DNA of 64,000 bases from JAGQOZ01 sp041399205 (GTDB lineage Bacteria; Planctomycetota; Planctomycetia; Pirellulales; Pirellulaceae), in assembly GCA_041399205.1 (NCBI GenBank), contig JAWKTK010000003.1, positions 877,800 to 941,799 of the forward strand, given 5' to 3'. Shown in pieces: positions 41,404-52,025 of the stretch (position 1 is its first letter; each line of letters starts with the position of its first letter). The position numbers and the translations under genes are program-made. Under the pieces are notes generated by a model. The model was given only the letters and a program-made list of their open reading frames with translations, searched no databases and was not told the origin of the DNA.

Positions 41404-42390
41404 CTAGGCGGCTTTGGCCGAGCTGGGTGTTTGACTCAAGAACCAATCCACGTATTCGCGAATTCCGGCTTCGATATCGATTCTGGGCTCAAAGCCTAGC
41501 GTTTTTCTGGCGCGTTCCAGATCGGCAAAGGTGATGTCCAGATCTTCGGGACGAGCGGCCTGGTGGTGAACCACGGCCGTTCTGCCAATGGCGTTTTCCA
41601 GCAAGCCAATCAAGTCAGACAAAACTACGGGATTGCCGTGACCCAGATTGAAACACTGGCCATCAATGCCTCGCGTTTCCAACGCACTCAACAGGCCTCG
41701 GCAAAAATCCGTGACATGCGTAAAGTCACGCCGCACGGAACCATCACCAAATACAGTGATGGGCTGCCCATTGGCAATCCGCGAAGTAAAGATGGACAGC
41801 GCCAAATCTGGACGCAATCCCGGTCCGTAAATGCTGAACGGCCGAATGCAAACCACCGGAACGCCATGCAGCTGTTGGTACGTCAGGCCCAGCAATTCCG
41901 CCGCTCGTTTGGTCGCTCCGTACGGACTGGCCGGAATCCCCAGCTGTCCGTCTTCTTTGAACGGAACGTCCGCACCCTTGCCGTAAACGGTGGACGATGA
42001 AATCAACAAAAAGCGTTCGATCGGCCGATCGCGACACGCTTCCAATAAGACCAACGTGCCGTAAATATTGTTGTGCTGATAGACTCCAGGATTTTCTACG
42101 CTGTAGCGAACTCCGGCGTACGCACCCAAATGGACAATTCGGCGAATGTCGTGTTGTTCGAACAAGTTGGCCACAGTTGCCGCGTTGGTAAAATCACCTT
42201 CGACAAACGAAATTCGTCCATACGAATCCAACGCTTGCAGCAGCCGAACGTTCTGCCGTTTTTGTTCGGGCGAATAGAAGTCGTTGAAGTTGTCCAAACA
42301 GACCAGACGGTCGGTTGTTTCGTGCAACATCGTGCGCAGCAGGTGGCTGCCAATAAACCCGGCTCCGCCGGTCACCAATGTACAGGGCAT
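41404..42390 (-). CDS. NAD-dependent sugar-nucleotide epimerase/dehydratase
   Basis: 328 residues of the extended SDR type. NAD-binding GGAGFIGSHLL at the N-terminus, then LDNFNDFYSPEQKR, HLGAYAGVRYSVENP, catalytic Ser/Thr in LLISSSTVYG, Y-x3-K in SPYGATKRAAE and RPFSIYGPGLRPD. The DNFNDFYSP and AGVRYS signatures are those of UDP-glucuronate 4-epimerase and its relatives, so interconversion of UDP-glucuronate and UDP-galacturonate is the best guess. Probably co-transcribed with the FkbM methyltransferase downstream and serving surface polysaccharide synthesis. Confidence 0.85.
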   Translation of the reverse strand: MPCTLVTGGAGFIGSHLLRTMLHETTDRLVCLDNFNDFYSPEQKRQNVRLLQALDSYGRISFVEGDFTNAATVANLFEQHDIRRIVHLGAYAGVRYSVENPGVYQHNNIYGTLVLLEACRDRPIERFLLISSSTVYGKGADVPFKEDGQLGIPASPYGATKRAAELLGLTYQQLHGVPVVCIRPFSIYGPGLRPDLALSIFTSRIANGQPITVFGDGSVRRDFTHVTDFCRGLLSALETRGIDGQCFNLGHGNPVVLSDLIGLLENAIGRTAVVHHQAARPEDLDITFADLERARKTLGFEPRIDIEAGIREYVDWFLSQTPSSAKAA

Positions 42391-42588
42391 CTTGCCTCCG
42401 CCTTGTCGCAGGCCAATTTCAAATCTAGAACCAGCGGATTGTGACGCATTCTCGGCAGACCGTCCAGGCGAATCAGTGCTAGCATTTCACGAATTTGGCC
42501 CGCACCGTCTCGGCATTCACATCGTTAGCAGAGTCATGGAAGCCCCATTCGCTTGGCGCAGGATGGCGTGGGTCGGACAATCTGTCGG

Positions 42589-43173
42589 TCATTCGCTGGT
42601 GCAAATAAGGTCTGATTCGGTGACCACCCAATCCATGCGGATATCGTGCGGTTCGCTGGGAAGTTGCTCCAACAACTGACAGTCAAAACAGACAGCAACT
42701 TTAATCGCGTCCTCGCTTGCTTGGGCCAGCAACCGATCGTAATGCCCTTTGCCATGTCCCAACCGGTTACCTTGTCGATCGAAGCCGATTCCCGGCACGA
42801 CAAATACCTGCACGGAATCTGGGCGAACAAATCGCTGCGAATCCTGCACCACGCTGTCAACCGGTTCGGGAATTCCAAAAGCACCCTTCTGCAGTTCGTC
42901 CAAAGATTGAATGTGAAACAAACGAAGTTCGTCGCCAAAACATTTGGGCAGCGTCAATTGGCACCTTGCTCGTAAGCGACGCGATATTTCTTCAAATGTT
43001 TCTACTTCGCTACGAAAACTAGCGTACAACGCAATGGACGAAGACAAATGATAGAAGTCCAATTCGTTCAGACGCTGGAAGATAACTTGGCTACGTGGCG
43101 TTCGATCGGCCAATGATTGGCGAATCAGTTTCAACTTGGGGCGAAGCGTTGCTTTCGTTTTCATCCGCTGCAT
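42589..43173 (-). CDS. 5-formyltetrahydrofolate cyclo-ligase
   Basis: About 194 residues from the ATG at 43173 (a second at 43164). Family features: a basic N-terminal helix with KLKLIRQSLADR, IALYASFRSEVETFE (substrate loop), CQLTLPKCFGDELRLF, and the C-terminal ATP/Mg motif VPGIGFDRQGNRLGHGKGHY followed by DRLL. It converts 5-formyl-THF to 5,10-methenyl-THF with ATP in the cytoplasm. The start lies only six bases after the end of the upstream HEAT-like gene (43179), so the genes are likely in one operon. Confidence 0.85.
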   Translation of the reverse strand: MQRMKTKATLRPKLKLIRQSLADRTPRSQVIFQRLNELDFYHLSSSIALYASFRSEVETFEEISRRLRARCQLTLPKCFGDELRLFHIQSLDELQKGAFGIPEPVDSVVQDSQRFVRPDSVQVFVVPGIGFDRQGNRLGHGKGHYDRLLAQASEDAIKVAVCFDCQLLEQLPSEPHDIRMDWVVTESDLICTSE

Positions 43174-43178
43174 GCTGT

Positions 43179-44534
43179 TCAGTTCATTCGAGAGCCGAAT
43201 GGTCCGCCGGGGACTGATGTACTTGGAGGTGCGTCCAGCGGATAAGTTGGCTTCGCATTCTTGGGCATGTTGCGAATTTCTGGACGTGATCGACGAGCCC
43301 TGGGCTGTTGACGCAGGTCGGCTTGTTCGAAGATCCGCCGACATTCGTCGACTAACGCTTGCGCTTGTTCGCTGTCTGGTGCTTGCTGGAAAATGCCGGA
43401 TTCCAGGGACCGACGAGCTTGACGGAGCTGGTTCGCATCCAACGTTCGATGACGTTCCAGCAACGCAATCATAGCCGGCGTCCGTAGTTGATCGTCCGTG
43501 GAGCCAAGTGCCACAATCATGGTGCTGGCAGGCGATTCAGCCAAGCTGAGCGCCAATTCAAACGCCGCTCCATTCCCTTCCATGCCCTGTTGTTCTAAGA
43601 CAGACGCAATCTTGTCCGGCATCTGACGAAGATTGTCCAGCCATCGGTCTCGTAAGACCAAAATGCGATGATAGTGCGGAGCGGATTGAGGTACGCCTTC
43701 ACCGATGTGTTCACGAGCGTAACGTACGGACGAACCCTGGTTGCCTTGCTGTAAAACCGACATCAACTTGCCCGCAATCACTCCGACCGGACAACTGGCG
43801 TGAATACTGGCTGATTTGTTCAAGCCGCGAACCAACGCCGGTACGGCTTCCGGACCCAGCTTCATGAATTCAGTCCGCGCTCGCTGGCCCTCCGCACCTC
43901 GCAATTTGCCGATGTCATACAGAATAAAGTTATCTACTACAGCATCCATTTCGCCTTCTGCTTGCGGCGTGATCATTTTGTTGGTTACCACAAACGCGCC
44001 GCTGGTTACGGAAGAAGATCGGCTGGGGCGGAGCAACGCGGCGTATGGTTTGGAACGCGATGGTACCGTCATATCCATGAATCTAGGTGCGCTGGCTGGC
44101 CGCGACTGAGCATGACTGGCTTGCAGGGGCTGTTCCACCGGACGAGCTCTTTCGTCCAGGGAAGTTTGGTTCGAACCTGTTTCTTGATCGGCGAGTGTTA
44201 CTGGTTCGGACTGAGCAATTTGAACGTCGTCACCCGATTCTTCGCGATCATCTGTCACGGACGAACCGAGCGTTAGTTCAATGGCTTGCGATCCGCTGCG
44301 TGACGTCGGTTTGCCCGCCAGTGCCGTGATCAGCAAACAGATGGACAGATGAAACACCAAACTCGTCAGCCAACTGGGCAGGTCATCCACCCAAGCTTGC
44401 CACGGTTGTTGGCGATAGTTGGAAAATTCCTGAGCCAGCGATTCGTCCAGCGCAACAACAACGTCCGATTCGTTGGACATCGGTAAGTCGATCGTTTCCG
44501 GTTGTAGGATCGAACTTTTCTTGCGATGGGTCAT
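43179..44534 (-). CDS. Membrane protein with HEAT-like repeat domain
   Basis: 451 residues. A polar N-terminal part is followed by one membrane helix (WLTSLVFHLSICLLITALAG, about residues 55-75). Then comes a low-complexity acidic and Ser/Gln linker, a segment beginning GAFVVTNKMITPQAEGEMDA, and a helical repeat domain (RTEFMKLGPEAVPALVRGLN, TPAMIALLERHRTLDANQLRQ) typical of HEAT-like folds. The tail is Pro/Arg-rich. The single N-terminal helix plus long soluble part recalls planctomycete TonB-like or scaffold proteins, but no TonB motif is present. Its ATG overlaps the stop of the preceding small gene (ATGA). Confidence 0.6.
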   Translation of the reverse strand: MTHRKKSSILQPETIDLPMSNESDVVVALDESLAQEFSNYRQQPWQAWVDDLPSWLTSLVFHLSICLLITALAGKPTSRSGSQAIELTLGSSVTDDREESGDDVQIAQSEPVTLADQETGSNQTSLDERARPVEQPLQASHAQSRPASAPRFMDMTVPSRSKPYAALLRPSRSSSVTSGAFVVTNKMITPQAEGEMDAVVDNFILYDIGKLRGAEGQRARTEFMKLGPEAVPALVRGLNKSASIHASCPVGVIAGKLMSVLQQGNQGSSVRYAREHIGEGVPQSAPHYHRILVLRDRWLDNLRQMPDKIASVLEQQGMEGNGAAFELALSLAESPASTMIVALGSTDDQLRTPAMIALLERHRTLDANQLRQARRSLESGIFQQAPDSEQAQALVDECRRIFEQADLRQQPRARRSRPEIRNMPKNAKPTYPLDAPPSTSVPGGPFGSRMN

Positions 44535-44772
44535 TCGAATTCGCTTTTCACCGTACGCAGTCGAATTTCATGCTTGGGCACAAAGTTGGCAAAGACAACA
44601 AAACTAGAACTCGTTGTTGGAAGATCGTTACTCGGATCAGCCAAAACGAATTGGACGACGGACGCTCCATTTCATTGTAGACGACAAATGGACGTTCGAA
44701 TTTGCCATTTACGCCAGAAAACCAGTGTTTTCTGGTTGGCGCGGCGTGACAAACCACAATGCCTTCGTTCAA
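44531..44772 (-). CDS. Small hypothetical protein (one frameshift)
   Basis: A tentative gene of about 80 residues. The first part (NEGIVVCHAAPTRKHWFSGV then FERPFVVYNE) reads from a TTG near 44772. After one frame change near 44675 it continues NGASVVQFVLADPSNDLPTT and FVVFANFVPKHEIRLRTVK, ending in a TGA that overlaps the next ATG as ATGA. The overlap with the following gene and the beta-rich pattern support it; the start is weak and no family is recognised. Confidence 0.35.
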
Positions 44773-44803
44773 AGGAAAAGCAGAATTTTCACGCCCACTT
44801 GCC

Positions 44804-45352
44804 TTACAACCAGTCCGCTTGTTCCGCTTGTCGGATCTTTTGATACGTCTGATACGCGCGAACCGCTTGCAAGGTTCCCCAAAAAAAAGCGATGGACGCC
44901 AGGAGCAGCGTCAAGAAGCAAAGTCGCTTGCGATGACTCCGAAACCCAAGCCAAGCCAGAAACAGAGACAAACAAGCCGGGACCATTGCCCACATGGTAA
45001 AAAACGAACCGACGGCGCTCATCGCCGCCACCACAATACTGGCAATCGCCACACTTCCACGAAAAGAATCATGCGGATCGTTCGAATTCACGTGGTGCTT
45101 GGTCACATCAGATGCTGCTGGCAACATGGGCGGTGCGAATTCCGTTTCGTCCAGCGTAGCCAGCGGGATGGCGTCCTTATTCGTTTGCTCCGCTTCGACC
45201 GGCGATGTGCGAAATGCAATATCGATGGGCATCCGCAACAAGGGCGGCACTGCACTGTTCGCTTGGCTCGTTTCAAAATGATGCCCACAGCGCCAACAAC
45301 GGTTTACCGCACCAAACAACTCTTCGCCACAACGACTACACGTAACCGCCAT
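44804..45352 (-). CDS. Zinc-ribbon membrane protein
   Basis: 182 residues from the ATG at 45352, chosen because the zinc ribbon then starts at once: MAVTCSRCGEELFGAVNRCW followed by RCGHHF, that is, CxxC-x10-CxxC. After a polar linker there are about three membrane helices (GSVAIASIVVAAMSAVGSFF, MVPACLSLFLAWLGF, LCFLTLLLASIAFFWGTL). A cytoplasmic zinc ribbon plus helices is a common layout of planctomycete small membrane proteins with no assigned role. First gene of the minus-strand run down to 40469. Confidence 0.65.
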   Translation of the reverse strand: MAVTCSRCGEELFGAVNRCWRCGHHFETSQANSAVPPLLRMPIDIAFRTSPVEAEQTNKDAIPLATLDETEFAPPMLPAASDVTKHHVNSNDPHDSFRGSVAIASIVVAAMSAVGSFFTMWAMVPACLSLFLAWLGFRSHRKRLCFLTLLLASIAFFWGTLQAVRAYQTYQKIRQAEQADWL

Positions 45353-45642
45353 TTCTGTCCTTTGCCCTTGGTGCAGGCCAGTTGCCATCCGAATAAACCG
45401 GTTGTTCAAGATACATGACTCATCGAAATGCGGCAAACGGAAATGTGGCAACAGGGCCGGTTTCCGCAGCAGATTTCACGCAGATTTCACGCCAAGATAA
45501 GGCTCGCATAACGTTCGTCCAACATCGCTGGGTTTCCGTTTTTTCGATCAACGGATTCTGGTATGATAAAAAACTTTGATTCGACATCTCCGCTCTACCG
45601 CTTCGCCCCGCCCGCCCGATTATCTCGCCAAAGGTATCTCGG

Positions 45643-47061
45643 ATGACTACCGTACATTCGCCCGCTGGTTCGCTTCTACACCGTCGCCAACTACTCAAGG
45701 CATCCGCCTGTGGATTTGGTGCGTTAGCCATGAACGCACTTTGCCAGCCACAACTGCAAGCCAGTGAATTGCCGAATGGGATTCCGCATTTTGCGCCGCG
45801 AGCGAAACGCGTGATCTTTGTGTTCATGCAAGGCGGGCCGAGCCAAGTGGATTCGTTTGATCCCAAACCGGCTTTGGATCAATACCACGGACAAAAGGTG
45901 GAATTCCACGTCGCCAGAACTCGGCAACGAACCAGCGAAACCATCATGCGACCGTTCTGGAAATTTCAACAGTACGGACAATGCGGCCAGCCGGTCTCGG
46001 AACTCTTTCCCGAAATCGCTCGGCACGTAGACGATTTGTGCATGATCCACGGCATGCATACCGAAGGTGTTGCGCACGGGCCGGCCACCTTGTTTTTGCA
46101 CACCGGCGCCACGAATTTAATTCGACCGTCCGTCGGTTCGTGGGTCACCTATGGCTTGGGTTCCGAAACTCAAGACTTGCCGAGCTTTATTACCATTGGT
46201 CCTTCGCCCACCAAGGGTGGACCTAGAAACTATGGCAACGCGTTCTTGCCGTCCCAGTTTCAAGGAACACCGATCGGTCGGCCCGATGCCAAGCCGGAAG
46301 AATTTACGATTGACTACACTTCCAACACGCGAAGCTCGCAAAGCCAACAACGCCAACAGTTGGACTTTTTGAAGCAGCTGAATCAGACTCAGTTGTGTAG
46401 CCACGCGGAAGATCAACGCATGGCGGCGTTGATGAATTCGTATGAATTGGCCTTTCGCATGCAATCCACGGCACCTCGAGTCATGGACTTGACTCAAGAA
46501 ACACAAGCCACTTTGGATATGTACGGCATTGGACAGAAAGAGACAGACAATTTTGGTCGCCAATGTTTGCTGGCCCGAAAGTTTGCCGAAGCGGGTGTGC
46601 GTTACATCCAGGTCAACTATTCCGATCTGTCCGACACGCCCAAATGGGATCAGCATTCCGGAATGGCGCAGCACGCTGTTCACGCGAAGGCCACGGATAA
46701 ACCAGTCGCTGCGTTGTTGGCGGACTTAAAGCGAACCGGCTTATTGGAGGACACGTTGGTTTGGTGGGGAGGTGAATTCGGGCGAACTCCCTATTCGCAA
46801 AACGGGGATGGCCGCGACCATAATCCTCGAGGCTTCACCGTGTTCCTGGCCGGAGGTGGTGTGAAAACCGGAATTCGTTACGGCGAAACGGACGAATTCG
46901 GTTATGAAGCGATTCGCGACAAAGTGCACATGCATGACCTGCACGCCACCATCTTGCACTTATTGGGCATGGACCACAAACGGTTGACCTACCAATTCGC
47001 CGGTCGCGAATTCCGCTTGACCGACATTCATGGCCGAGTGGTTTCGGACATTCTGGCCTAG
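45643..47061 (+). CDS. DUF1501 protein with Tat-like leader
   Basis: 472 residues, unbroken. The N-terminus carries a Tat-type leader (HRRQLLKASACGFGALAMNA). The body has the DUF1501/sulfatase-like pattern: RVIFVFMQGGPSQVDSFDPK, CMIHGMHTEGVAHGPATLFL, LPSFITIGPSPTKGGPRNYG, TLVWWGGEFGRTPYSQNGDG, GRDHNPRGFTVFLAGGG and KVHMHDLHATILHLLGMDHK. DUF1501 proteins are alkaline-phosphatase-superfamily relatives, abundant in planctomycetes and usually paired with a DUF1549/DUF1553 cytochrome protein; that partner is not next to this one. Reaction unknown; the location is expected to be periplasmic. Confidence 0.88.
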   Translation: MTTVHSPAGSLLHRRQLLKASACGFGALAMNALCQPQLQASELPNGIPHFAPRAKRVIFVFMQGGPSQVDSFDPKPALDQYHGQKVEFHVARTRQRTSETIMRPFWKFQQYGQCGQPVSELFPEIARHVDDLCMIHGMHTEGVAHGPATLFLHTGATNLIRPSVGSWVTYGLGSETQDLPSFITIGPSPTKGGPRNYGNAFLPSQFQGTPIGRPDAKPEEFTIDYTSNTRSSQSQQRQQLDFLKQLNQTQLCSHAEDQRMAALMNSYELAFRMQSTAPRVMDLTQETQATLDMYGIGQKETDNFGRQCLLARKFAEAGVRYIQVNYSDLSDTPKWDQHSGMAQHAVHAKATDKPVAALLADLKRTGLLEDTLVWWGGEFGRTPYSQNGDGRDHNPRGFTVFLAGGGVKTGIRYGETDEFGYEAIRDKVHMHDLHATILHLLGMDHKRLTYQFAGREFRLTDIHGRVVSDILA

Positions 47062-47407
47062 CGTTAGGTTAGCGAACGCTCCAACACTCGGCCGCAGACG
47101 CATTCGCACGACCGTTCGCGTTATCGCAAGTCAGAAGTAGAGTCATGTTCGCGAATATCACTCACGTGAATTTCACGATCGGCATAGATCCGAGCGTTTC
47201 CGAAAATGGCACAGTCTTTTCCAATTCGAATCACCCAGCGCTTGATTCGAATCAAACAATAAGCCCAGCGGCGAATGCGCCGATGCTTTGAATACGGTGT
47301 GGGGCAGAGCACGAAACGACACTCCTTTCGCAGCGTGGCGTAAGTAGGAATGTCGGTAAAGAGCCTGTTTGCGAAGATAGGTTCACCAATAAACTGACAT
47401 TAACTTG
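47062..47407. other. Intergenic region, nothing recognised
   Basis: The space between the convergent DUF1501 and D-xylonate dehydratase genes. A 63-codon minus-strand frame at 47121-47312 has no coding features and was not accepted. No strong terminator was seen. Confidence 0.4.
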
Positions 47408-49386
47408 TCAGCGTTGCAGTCGCTCCAGAATTAAATTCACGTCGTAAACGCAACCGCCCCAAGTGCCGCCACCGACTTGCTGCAGCGCCGCCCACAACTT
47501 GGTATCGTCTGGCAGCTGGTCGTCTGGACGAATCGCCGGATTCATTTCGCGCGAATCTAATTCGGCTTGTGCTTCTTCGGGCGACAGATTCTGCGTTTGG
47601 CCGTTGCGAATCACGCCCACCAAATCAATCGAGCCAGACAAGTCATTGCGGTCCACAATAATCTGCACCAAGTCATCGTCGCAAAGTTTGCCAATGGGGC
47701 CGCCCGCCAATGCTTCTGGCCCCACGTGACCAATGCACGCGCCCGTGCTGACTCCAGAAAAACGAGCGTCTGTAACTACGGCCACGTCTTTGCCCCACGG
47801 CAAATACTTCAGCGCCGAAGTAATCTGATACGTCTCTTCCATACCCGATCCCAACGGGCCTCGGCCAGCTAAGACCAGCACATCTCCCGCTTGAACCGGT
47901 CGCTCCGATTGCCCTTTCACCGCCGCGATGGCATCGCGTTCACTGGCAAAAACGCGAGCCGTTCCCGTCTTACGATACACGCCGTCATCGTCCACTACTG
48001 ACGGATCAATCGACGTGGCTTTGATCACCGATCCTTCCGGACAAATGTTGCCCAACGGAAAACAGACGGTGCTTGTCATGCCTCGACGCTTCGCTTCTGC
48101 CGGCGGCAAGATCACTTCGTCCGGATGGATGCCGTCTTGCTGTTGTAGCGATTCGCGCAAGACAGTTCGCCGTTCACTTCGCTCCCACCAATCCAAAACA
48201 TCGCCTAACGTTTTGCCGGTGACGGTGTGCGCGTCCAGACGCAGCAGATTTCGCTGGCGAAGATGCAACATGACTTCGGGCACGCCTCCCGCCAAAAACA
48301 CGCGAATGGTCGGATGATTCGTAGGACCGTTGGGCAAGACGTCCACAAACCGAGGTACTGGCGGTTGATTTCGCTCCACGCTTCCACCGGAGGTCGCTGC
48401 AGTTTGGCCGAAAACGCGACCGCCGGCAAATGCAATAACAAATTGGTCGAACCGCCAAACGCTGCATGAACCACCATGGCATTATGGACCGAATCATCCG
48501 TCAAGAAGTCTTGCGTGGTGACTTGATCCGCGGCCAAGTTCCACAGCGCGCGAGCACTCCGGATGGCATTGTCAATCCAGATCGGTTGGCCGCTCGGTGC
48601 CAGCGCCGCGTGAGGCAACGTCATGCCCAATGCTTCGGCAATGACTTGGGACGTGGCCGCCGTGCCCAGAAATTGGCAACCGCCACCAGGCGAACCGCAC
48701 GCCGCACAACCGGCCGCCGCGGCGTCTTCGAGCGACAATTCGCCCTGCGCATAACGAGCTCCGATGGTTTGCACTTTCGCGGTATCTTCGCCTCGAGACG
48801 GTGGCAATGTCACTCCGCCGGGAATCAACACGGTCGGCAATTCGTGACAACTGGCCAGCGCCATCATCATCGCGGGCAAGCCTTTGTCACACGTGGCGAT
48901 TCCCAAAACGCCTTTCCTGGTTGGTAGCGAACGAATCTGACGCCGCATGACGATTGCCGCATCATTGCGGTACGGCAGACTGTCAAACATGCCTACCGTG
49001 CCTTGCGTACGACCGTCACACGGGTCCGAACAAAACGCCGCGAAGGGAACTCCTCCTTGTGCCTTTAGCTCCACCGCCGCCGCTTCACCCAACAAACCCA
49101 CTTCCCAGTGGCCAGTATGAAAACCCAAGGCAATCGGTTTGCCATCCGTCGCGCGAACTCCGCCTTGCGTACTGAGAATCAAGAATTGCGGCCCCAGCAT
49201 TTCTGTCACGGGCCAGCCCATGCCCGCGTTTTGCGTCATGCCAAACAGATGTCCGCTGGGCCAATGCCGCAGCATTTCATCCGTCAAAGGTAACGAACCA
49301 ACGGGGCTGACTCCGCTGGACTTTACGCCTAGTGTTTCCACGGCGCAGTCTAGTATCTGAGCTGTTTCAAATCGTCGAATGGACAT
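47408..49386 (-). CDS. D-xylonate dehydratase, YjhG/YagF type (one-base frameshift)
   Basis: About 659 residues read across one lost base near 48357 (CAGTACC should read CAGGTACC, restoring EINRQVPRFVDVLPNGP). A member of the IlvD/Edd family that dehydrates sugar acids. The match to the YjhG/YagF subfamily runs along the whole length: LFGMTQNAGMGWPVTEML, LALGFHTGHWEVGL-like segment, SDPCDGRTQGTVGMFDSLPY, GIATCDKGLPAMMMALA, CAACGSPGGGCQFLGTAATS and TDARFSGVSTGACIGHVGPE. Cys residues in DPC, ATC and GGGC are expected iron-sulfur ligands. Together with the sugar-type SDR and SGNH genes it suggests pentose or uronate breakdown. Confidence 0.9.
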
Positions 49387-49439
49387 ACTGAGCGAAACCT
49401 TTTTTAATATTCAAGCGTTGCGGTTATTGCCAGAAGCAA

Positions 49440-52025
49440 TCACGTCTTTAAAATTCCAGGCGTTGCCAAATACTTGCCAGGAGCAATCCGATCTTGCAGT
49501 TTCCAGGGCGACGCGGAATAGCGAAACAACAGCGCCAAGAACGCTGGAACCAAAATCGGACGCACGACAAACGTGTCCAGAATCACCCCTAAAGATAATG
49601 CAAACCCCAGTTCTACGATTCCTCGCAAACTACCCGACGTCATGGACACAAACGTCCCCGCCATGATCACTCCGCAACTGGTGATGATCCCGCCCGTCCG
49701 CACGATCGCTCGTTTCAATCCGCCAAACAGCCCGTGCTTGGCTTGCTCTTCAAACACACGCGTCGTCAGATAGATATTGTAGTCCTGACCCACCGCCACC
49801 AAGATAACAAACAGGAACAAAGGCACTTTCCAGTCCAAGCCTGCAAACGTGGCGCCGTAGAGTTGCTTAAAAAATAGTTCGGTCAGGCCCATGGTCACGT
49901 AATAGCTAAACAGGACCGACAGAATCAAATACAAACAGATGATCGGTCGGCGCAGGATAATCAGCAAGATAGCCAGCACCGCTAAAACGACCAACACTTG
50001 AATACGAATATTGTCGGCGCTAGTGACGGTTCGCAAATCGCGAATCGCCGCCGTGGTACCGGAATAGACAAATTCGGCATTGGACCAAAACGAATCGGGG
50101 CGTTTGGTTTCTTCGATCAAAAGGTGGTCGATGTCAGACAGCGCTCGAGTTGCTTCGATGGAGAACGGATCGTCGGCCAAGATCACTTCCAAGCGAACCA
50201 CATCGCCATCCAGGTGATCTCCTTCGCCCAAATAAAGCGATCGAATGGCATGATGAGACATCAGGGCCATGGCGCGCAACGAAAACCCTTTGCCGTCACC
50301 CGCTGGATTCACCAAGCTCCGCACCGCGGTCACTCGTTCGTGTGCCTGCAGTTTCTCTGTCAATTCCCAAAGCGACTTTTTCCCTTCGTCCGAATCAATC
50401 GGATGGCCCGCCGTTTGAGCCAAGACAATCAATGGGCCGGTTTCGCCAATGGGATAGTGCCGGCGCATTTGTTCTGCGCCAATTTTGCTGGTTCGATCCG
50501 AACTCAATTCGCTCAAGAAATCATAGGTGACATCCACATTCCAGCCGAGCAGTGCGAATGGCAACATCGCGCCGATACACAGCATCAAGACCATGCCGGG
50601 GAACCGAACAATCCGTTCGGCCATGTTATGCCATAGTCCGGTCGCATCGGCCGATCGGTCTGTCAGTGCTTGTCGGCCCCAGGGCCAGAAGACAGCTCGG
50701 CCCAGGCCGCTCAGTAAGGCCGGCGCTAACGTCAAGCAGGCGAGTAATGTGATGGCCAAACACAAACCAATCGCGGGTCCGCTGTTGCGAAACTTGCCAA
50801 AGTCAGCAAAAAACATCATCGACAGCCCAACAATGGTTGTCAGCGCGCTGGCGATCAATGCTTCTCCGACACCGTGCAACGCCAGAGCCACCGATTCAAT
50901 CCGGTCATGTCCATGATTCAATTCTTCTCGGAACCGAGCGATCAGGAATAAACAGAAATCGGTTCCCGCACCAAACAGAATCACCACCACAAAGATTCTG
51001 GTGGTGGTGAAGACTTTGAAATTCCACCAATCAAAGCCGGGCAGCAGGTGCACTTGCGTCATCGCCGCGACGACGCCCATGGCAATGACCAGACTCACCC
51101 CGATGGTCACAAGCGGCACGGCGACTAACACCGGCGAACGGTAAACCAAAACCAGAATGCTGACCACCAAGATGACCGTATACAGTTCGGTGTTCTTAAT
51201 GCTTTCGGCAGACGAACGAAGCATGTCTCCACCGACCGTGGCCGAACCGGTCAACGCCACCTGCAACCCCGCAGGAAAGTTGGCGTCCTGCCGAATGTCA
51301 CTCAATATCGATTCGACATAGTCCAACACGCGAATATTGTCCGTCGCCATGAACTCTTGCGACAAACGCACCACAATCAGTGTTGCTTGCTGATCACGAC
51401 TACGCAACTTGCCGCCAAACACTTCGGTGTGCCGGTGCCACACATCGATAATCGGCATGGGGTCCGCCATCGTCGGCGACAGTTGCTGCGGAGACTGTGA
51501 CAACTTTGAGTCATAGTCGCTGGCCAAAAGACGATCATTCGCCGCGTCTTCGGTTCGGCCCAGTCGCTCCATCAAGATCGCTCGATTATGAAACGCCGCG
51601 GCGTATTCGCCGTCCAGTTCCAGCGCGGTGTCCCAAAGTTTTTGAAGTTGGTTGGCTTGATCTTCATCAATCTGACTGGCAGCGTCGGTTCCCAATTGGC
51701 GGCGCCAGATGGAAACCGCTTGTAGATTCACAAAGCGAGCAGCCAGACGATCAGCCACGGCCAAATCTTCGGGTGCCAGCGGTGTGTCACGAGAAAGCAC
51801 AACGGCCATTTCACTCTTGGAACGACCGTTCGGAAACGCCTTTTCCAGCAACGCTTCACCTCGGACACTGGACATCGACGTTGGCATGTAAGCCAAGTCG
51901 CCATCGTAGGTGATATCATCCCAACGAGGTGCCGCAGTGACGACCAACACCACGGCCAACACCCAAAACAGAATGACCCACGGCCACTTTTTGGCAATCC
52001 ACGTACTTAACCCAGCCAACATCAA
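49440..52025 (-). CDS. MMPL/RND-superfamily transporter
   Basis: 861 residues with two halves, each of one helix, a large periplasmic loop and a bundle of five or more helices: the classic MMPL layout. First helix WPWVILFWVLAVVLVV; periplasmic segment FPNGRSKSEMAVVLSRD; first bundle LYTVILVVSILVLVYRSPVL with FGAGTDFCLFLIARFREEL, where the intramembrane Asp motif GTDYxLF is present; second bundle with VAVGQDYNIYLTTRVFEEQA. MMPL proteins export lipids or hopanoids and similar hydrophobic compounds. The first periplasmic loop contains a TPR-like stretch (LWDTALELDGEYAAAFHNRA), unusual for the family. Lies 53 bp upstream of the D-xylonate dehydratase on the same strand; a functional link is doubtful. 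Confidence 0.87.
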   Translation of the reverse strand: MMLAGLSTWIAKKWPWVILFWVLAVVLVVTAAPRWDDITYDGDLAYMPTSMSSVRGEALLEKAFPNGRSKSEMAVVLSRDTPLAPEDLAVADRLAARFVNLQAVSIWRRQLGTDAASQIDEDQANQLQKLWDTALELDGEYAAAFHNRAILMERLGRTEDAANDRLLASDYDSKLSQSPQQLSPTMADPMPIIDVWHRHTEVFGGKLRSRDQQATLIVVRLSQEFMATDNIRVLDYVESILSDIRQDANFPAGLQVALTGSATVGGDMLRSSAESIKNTELYTVILVVSILVLVYRSPVLVAVPLVTIGVSLVIAMGVVAAMTQVHLLPGFDWWNFKVFTTTRIFVVVILFGAGTDFCLFLIARFREELNHGHDRIESVALALHGVGEALIASALTTIVGLSMMFFADFGKFRNSGPAIGLCLAITLLACLTLAPALLSGLGRAVFWPWGRQALTDRSADATGLWHNMAERIVRFPGMVLMLCIGAMLPFALLGWNVDVTYDFLSELSSDRTSKIGAEQMRRHYPIGETGPLIVLAQTAGHPIDSDEGKKSLWELTEKLQAHERVTAVRSLVNPAGDGKGFSLRAMALMSHHAIRSLYLGEGDHLDGDVVRLEVILADDPFSIEATRALSDIDHLLIEETKRPDSFWSNAEFVYSGTTAAIRDLRTVTSADNIRIQVLVVLAVLAILLIILRRPIICLYLILSVLFSYYVTMGLTELFFKQLYGATFAGLDWKVPLFLFVILVAVGQDYNIYLTTRVFEEQAKHGLFGGLKRAIVRTGGIITSCGVIMAGTFVSMTSGSLRGIVELGFALSLGVILDTFVVRPILVPAFLALLFRYSASPWKLQDRIAPGKYLATPGILKT

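Noticed and set aside
45420..45866. 148-residue minus-strand frame upstream of the zinc-ribbon gene
   Set aside because: It runs antisense through the Tat leader and N-terminus of the DUF1501 gene, which is a clear real gene.
47121..47312. 63-residue minus-strand frame as a gene
   Set aside because: Very basic, with no ribosome binding site or recognisable pattern; typical of a chance frame between convergent genes.
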